64,000 bases of DNA from an uncultured Actinomyces sp. (GTDB lineage: Bacteria > Actinomycetota > Actinomycetes > Actinomycetales > Actinomycetaceae): the NCBI GenBank assembly GCA_900541895.1, contig UWSI01000002.1, forward strand, positions 72,738 to 136,737. The letters run 5' to 3'. Shown in pieces: positions 61,133 through 64,000 of the stretch. The notes beneath the pieces were generated by a model that saw nothing but the letters and a program-made list of their open reading frames with translations, was not told where the DNA came from and did no database searches. Position numbers and translations under genes: made by a program. The first letter of the stretch is position 1. Every line of letters starts with the position of its first letter.

Positions 61133-61507
61133 ATGCCCACTGGTAAGGTGAAGTTTTTTGATGCTGAGCGTGGTTTTGGCTTCATTATGGGAGAAGACGG
61201 TGGTCAGGTTTTCCTGCACTCTTCCGCGCTGCCTGAAGGAGTGACGCCTCGTCCCGGAACTCGTGTTGAATACGGAGTTGCCGATGGGCGCAAGGGGCCG
61301 CAGGCGCTGTCGGTTCGTATTATTTCCACGCCGCACTCCGTGGCGCGTGCCCAACGACGTAAGCCCGAAACTATGGTGCCCGTCGTCGAAGACTTAATTA
61401 AACTGCTCGATGCCTCTTCTGAATCTTTGCGCCGCGGACACTACCCGGAAAATGCAGCAAAGATCGCGAAGGTCATGCGGGCCGTTGCAGAGGATTTTGA
61501 TGCCTGA
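61133..61507 (+). CDS. cold-shock domain protein
   Basis: This 124-residue protein has an N-terminal cold-shock domain (about 65 residues) with the RNP-like strands KVKFFDAERGFGFI and VFLHSSAL, which bind single-stranded RNA or DNA. The remaining 55 residues form a helical tail, longer than E. coli CspA (70 residues). AAGGAG fits the ATG at 61133; an in-frame ATG at 61109 has none. It overlaps the DUF3027 gene by eight bases. This pairing is common in actinobacteria. Confidence 0.92.
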   Translation: MPTGKVKFFDAERGFGFIMGEDGGQVFLHSSALPEGVTPRPGTRVEYGVADGRKGPQALSVRIISTPHSVARAQRRKPETMVPVVEDLIKLLDASSESLRRGHYPENAAKIAKVMRAVAEDFDA

Positions 61508-62261
61508 AAAAACTGCCTCCGCGCGTGGGCGAATGGATCAGCAGCTCGCCCAAGCGCTGGATTTTGCGCGTGAAAACGCGGTTGAAGTTGGGGGAGAAGC
61601 CTCGGTAGGGGAGCATCTTTCTTTCGAAATGAATGCCGAGCGCCTTGGTACTCACTACTTCGCCTGTAACGATGCCGGTTATGTCGGCTGGCGTTGGTCG
61701 GTCACTTTGACGCGCGTTCCGCGCTCGCGGAAGATCACGGTATGTGAAGTTGATTTGGTACCCGGTTCCGGTGCACTTTTGGCACCCGAGTGGCTCCCGT
61801 GGGAGGACCGCCTGCAGCCGGGTGATGTGAGCCGTGAGGATGTTCTGCCGTACCGTGACGATGATGATCGCCTGATTTCGGGGCTTGAGGACACCGGTGA
61901 AGATCCGGATTTGCCAACGGATCGCGAGTTGGGATTGGGACGCGTTCGCGTTCTTTCTGATAAAGGTTACGACGATGCTGCAAAGCGCTGGTACGCCTCG
62001 GATCGTGGACCGAAGCGTGGTCGTCGCCCCAAGCAGACCTGTTCGACCTGCGGCTTCCTCATGAAGATGTCCGGTTCGATGCGCCTGGTCTTTGGTGTCT
62101 GTGCAAATGAATGGGCGCAAGATGATGGCTGTGTCGTGAGTCTGGATCACACCTGCGGTGCACACTCTGAAACTGATGTGCCGAACAATGGAACGGATTG
62201 GCCGGTTCGCCCCTCGCGTATCAACGATTTCCTTGTTGAATCTGAGCGAATCGGGTCCTGA
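61500..62261 (+). CDS. DUF3027 family protein
   Basis: This 253-residue protein belongs to an actinobacterial family of unknown function. Visible features are the conserved HYFACNDAGYVGWRWSVT and VDLVPGSGALLAPEWLPW, an acidic centre, and a zinc-ribbon-like set of cysteines near the C-terminus (CSTCGF, GVCANEW, DGCVVSLDHTCG). The frame extends upstream inside the cold-shock gene; the ATG at 61500 follows AGAGG and gives the family start. Coupling with a nucleic-acid binding protein hints at an RNA- or DNA-related role, which is inference. Confidence 0.88.
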   Translation: MPEKTASARGRMDQQLAQALDFARENAVEVGGEASVGEHLSFEMNAERLGTHYFACNDAGYVGWRWSVTLTRVPRSRKITVCEVDLVPGSGALLAPEWLPWEDRLQPGDVSREDVLPYRDDDDRLISGLEDTGEDPDLPTDRELGLGRVRVLSDKGYDDAAKRWYASDRGPKRGRRPKQTCSTCGFLMKMSGSMRLVFGVCANEWAQDDGCVVSLDHTCGAHSETDVPNNGTDWPVRPSRINDFLVESERIGS

Positions 62262-62376
62262 GAAGGAAACTGGTTCTAAATAAGAACTATAAGCAGGTTA
62301 ATCTGGGAAAGCCAAGCGCATCTCGCTGGATGATAAGCACTTCACTTTTAGTGTTTTTTCAGCGATTATTTGGGGA

Positions 62377-63822
62377 GTGAGCACACAAGAGAAAGCGCCA
62401 ACGAGCGCAAAGCCACTGAATTCCCTTGACACTTTCTTCCACATCACTGAACGTGGATCCACAATTGGTCGCGAAATCCGAGGTGGCGTGGTCACCTTCT
62501 TCGCAATGGCCTACATCCTTGTTGTTAACCCCTCGATTCTTTCGGCCGCTCTGCCTCAAGACGGCTCCATTACCCCCGCAGGAATTGCTGCAGGCACCGC
62601 ACTTGTCGCGGGTATCATGACCATCCTCATGGGTGTCGTTGCGAACTACCCACTGGCGCTAGCCGCTGGTCTTGGCCTCAATGCAATCGTTGCCTTCACC
62701 CTGGTCCTTGGTTCAGGACTGACCTTCCAAGAGGCCATGGGCCTGATCTTCTGGGAGGGTATCCTCATTACCCTTCTGGTTCTGACAGGATTCCGAGACG
62801 CGGTCTTCCGCGCAGTTCCGTACCAGATCAAGACCGCTATCTCTGTAGGTATCGGTCTTTTTATTACCCTGGTGGGCCTGATCAACGCGGGCATTATTCG
62901 TGCAGGGGCAACCCCGGTTCAGCTTGGTATTAACGGCTCCCTGCAGGGATGGCCGACCCTGGTCTTCGTTGTTGGCCTTGGTTTGACCATCATCTTGTAC
63001 GTGCGCAAGGTTAAGGGCGCTATGCTCATCGGCCTTATCACCTCGACGGTTTTGGCCGCGATTCTCCAGCTTTTCGTTCACCTTCCCGTGCGTAGTGAGG
63101 GCTCTCCGACCGGTTGGGGACAGACCATTCCGGCTCTGAGCGGCTCTCCGATTTCGATCCCCAGCTTTAACTCGCTTTTCCAAATCAACTTCTTCGGAGC
63201 TTTCGGGAAGCTTGGCGTTGTTTCGGTTGTTCTGCTGATCTTCTCGCTGATGCTTGCAGACTTCTTTGACACCATGGGAACGATGGTTGCTGTTGGTGCC
63301 GAGGGTGGTCTTCTGGACGAAGGCGGCAATCCTCCTCACTCCAGCCGTATTCTGCTCATTGACTCCTTGGCTGCTGCTGCAGGTGGTCTGGGTGGTGTCT
63401 CTTCGAACACCTCCTACATTGAGTCGACCGCCGGTGTTGGCGAGGGGGCGCGTACTGGTTTTGCCTCGGTTGTCACCGGTGTCCTCTTCCTGCTCTCCAC
63501 CTTCCTTTCGCCCCTGGTTCAGCTTGTTCCGACCGAGGCCGCCTCGACCGCTCTGGTATTCGTTGGTTTCCTCATGATGGCTCAGGTTCTTGAGGTTGAT
63601 TGGAAGGACCCGGAGTATGCAATCCCCGGCTTCTTGACCATCGCCTTCATGCCTTTCGCCTACTCGATCTCGGTGGGTATCGGCGTTGGCTTCATCGCCT
63701 ACACGGTCATTCAGATCACCCTGGGCAAGGCTCGTAAGATTCACCCGCTGATGTGGCTGACCTCGATCCTCTTCGTGGTCTACTTCCTCTTGGGTCCGAT
63801 TCGGGCCGCGTTGGGAGCCTGA
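62377..63822 (+). CDS. NCS2 family purine permease (AzgA-like)
   Basis: This 481-residue membrane protein has about twelve to fourteen hydrophobic segments and matches the adenine/guanine/hypoxanthine permease branch of NCS2. EIRGGVVTFFAMAYILVVNP near the N-terminus, GLGLNAIVAFT, DFFDTMGTMV and SSNTSYIESTAGVGEGARTG are characteristic. The start is GTG; GATTAT lies a few bases upstream, so the transcript may have little or no leader. I looked for a purine riboswitch in the 115-base gap and did not find one. A terminator follows. Confidence 0.93.
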   Translation: MSTQEKAPTSAKPLNSLDTFFHITERGSTIGREIRGGVVTFFAMAYILVVNPSILSAALPQDGSITPAGIAAGTALVAGIMTILMGVVANYPLALAAGLGLNAIVAFTLVLGSGLTFQEAMGLIFWEGILITLLVLTGFRDAVFRAVPYQIKTAISVGIGLFITLVGLINAGIIRAGATPVQLGINGSLQGWPTLVFVVGLGLTIILYVRKVKGAMLIGLITSTVLAAILQLFVHLPVRSEGSPTGWGQTIPALSGSPISIPSFNSLFQINFFGAFGKLGVVSVVLLIFSLMLADFFDTMGTMVAVGAEGGLLDEGGNPPHSSRILLIDSLAAAAGGLGGVSSNTSYIESTAGVGEGARTGFASVVTGVLFLLSTFLSPLVQLVPTEAASTALVFVGFLMMAQVLEVDWKDPEYAIPGFLTIAFMPFAYSISVGIGVGFIAYTVIQITLGKARKIHPLMWLTSILFVVYFLLGPIRAALGA

Positions 63823-63839
63823 TCCGTTATTCACCTTTT

Positions 63840-63867
63840 GTGGGGGCCGGCATGTGTCGGCCCCCAC
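63840..63867. terminator. hairpin after the purine permease gene
   Basis: GTGGGGGCCG (63840-63849) pairs perfectly with CGGCCCCCAC (63858-63867). A TTTT lies before it and TGTATTT after, so it may work in both directions. Confidence 0.8.
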
Positions 63868-63921
63868 ACCTGTATTTGGGCGTATCCTGCAAAAGCAGTA
63901 TTGAGCGATGCGGGGGCTTTT

Positions 63922-64000
63922 GTGTCACGAACTTTTCAGTCATTTGAGTACCGGAGTTTCCGGCATTGGTTTGTCGCCAATGTGCTGGCTGCTTCTGCCC
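63922..64000 (+). CDS. probable MFS transporter (3' partial)
   Basis: A GTG at 63922 with GGGGG seven bases upstream opens a frame that runs to the window end: MSRTFQSFEYRSFRHWFVA and a hydrophobic start follow. The FxxxxYRSFRxWFxAN style is typical of the first residues of MFS_3 exporters. Only 26 residues are visible, so the call rests on that short segment. Confidence 0.5.
   Translation, partial: MSRTFQSFEYRSFRHWFVANVLAASA

Noticed and set aside
62262..62376. Purine riboswitch before the permease gene
   Set aside because: I looked for the conserved three-way junction loops and did not find them; only a weak hairpin with a T run is present.

Overview
The window reads as a chromosomal segment of a high-GC Gram-positive bacterium, most likely of the order Actinomycetales (Actinomyces/Schaalia-like). 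I infer this from gene order and protein style: nuo operon followed by a polyprenyl diphosphate synthase; tRNA-Thr, tRNA-Met and rpmG; murB; tRNA-Trp, secE, nusG, rplK, rplA; a groES-less groEL under CIRCE boxes; a cold-shock protein with a DUF3027 protein. G+C looks like the high fifties by eye. I ran no search, so family names come from motifs and length.

Layout. 1-15.8 kb: respiratory complex I operon nuoC(partial)-DEFGHIJKLMN, mostly joined by 4-8 base overlaps and ending in a translationally coupled polyprenyl diphosphate synthase that probably makes the menaquinone tail. 15.9-19.0 kb: ferredoxin-NADP reductase, HtpX protease and, convergent, YajQ. 19.1-19.7 kb: tRNA-Tyr, tRNA-Thr, tRNA-Met and rpmG. 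19.7-29.1 kb: a sialic acid cluster with a sialidase-like protein, an Opp/Sat-type ABC importer (binding lipoprotein, permease, permease-ATPase fusion, ATPase), NanA-like lyase, NanK-like kinase and NanE epimerase, followed by an MFS transporter. 30.4-35.8 kb: murB, then on the minus strand a one-chain HTH-nucleotidyltransferase-HEPN protein with its own operator, adenosine deaminase, a monoacylglycerol-lipase-like hydrolase and an aspartate-type aminotransferase.

35.9-43.1 kb: tRNA-Trp, secE, nusG, rplK, rplA, an L10-leader attenuator with rplJL, a MerR/TipAS regulator, tRNA-Asn and groEL. 43.1-49.6 kb: an orphan WXG100 protein, a degenerate HD-hydrolase-like protein with a low-complexity tail, a two-component system and a pair of PH-domain membrane proteins. 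49.7-53.7 kb: DUF2520 protein, panC, panD, lysS. 53.8-57.5 kb: SorC-type regulator divergent from glpF-glpK, with a candidate operator and a structured leader between them. 57.6-64 kb: NYN-domain protein, PspA, TPM-domain protein, cold-shock/DUF3027 pair, purine permease, and the start of a probable MFS gene running off the edge.

The genes mostly serve core respiration, translation and envelope functions. The accessory parts are the sialic acid island and the HTH-MNT-HEPN gene. The strongest unusual signals are that single-polypeptide toxin-antitoxin-like gene with a perfect palindrome in its leaderless promoter, loss of all four cysteines expected for the N7 cluster of NuoG, a palindromic operator between the -35 and -10 of the sialic acid transporter promoter, and an unassigned structured leader before glpF.
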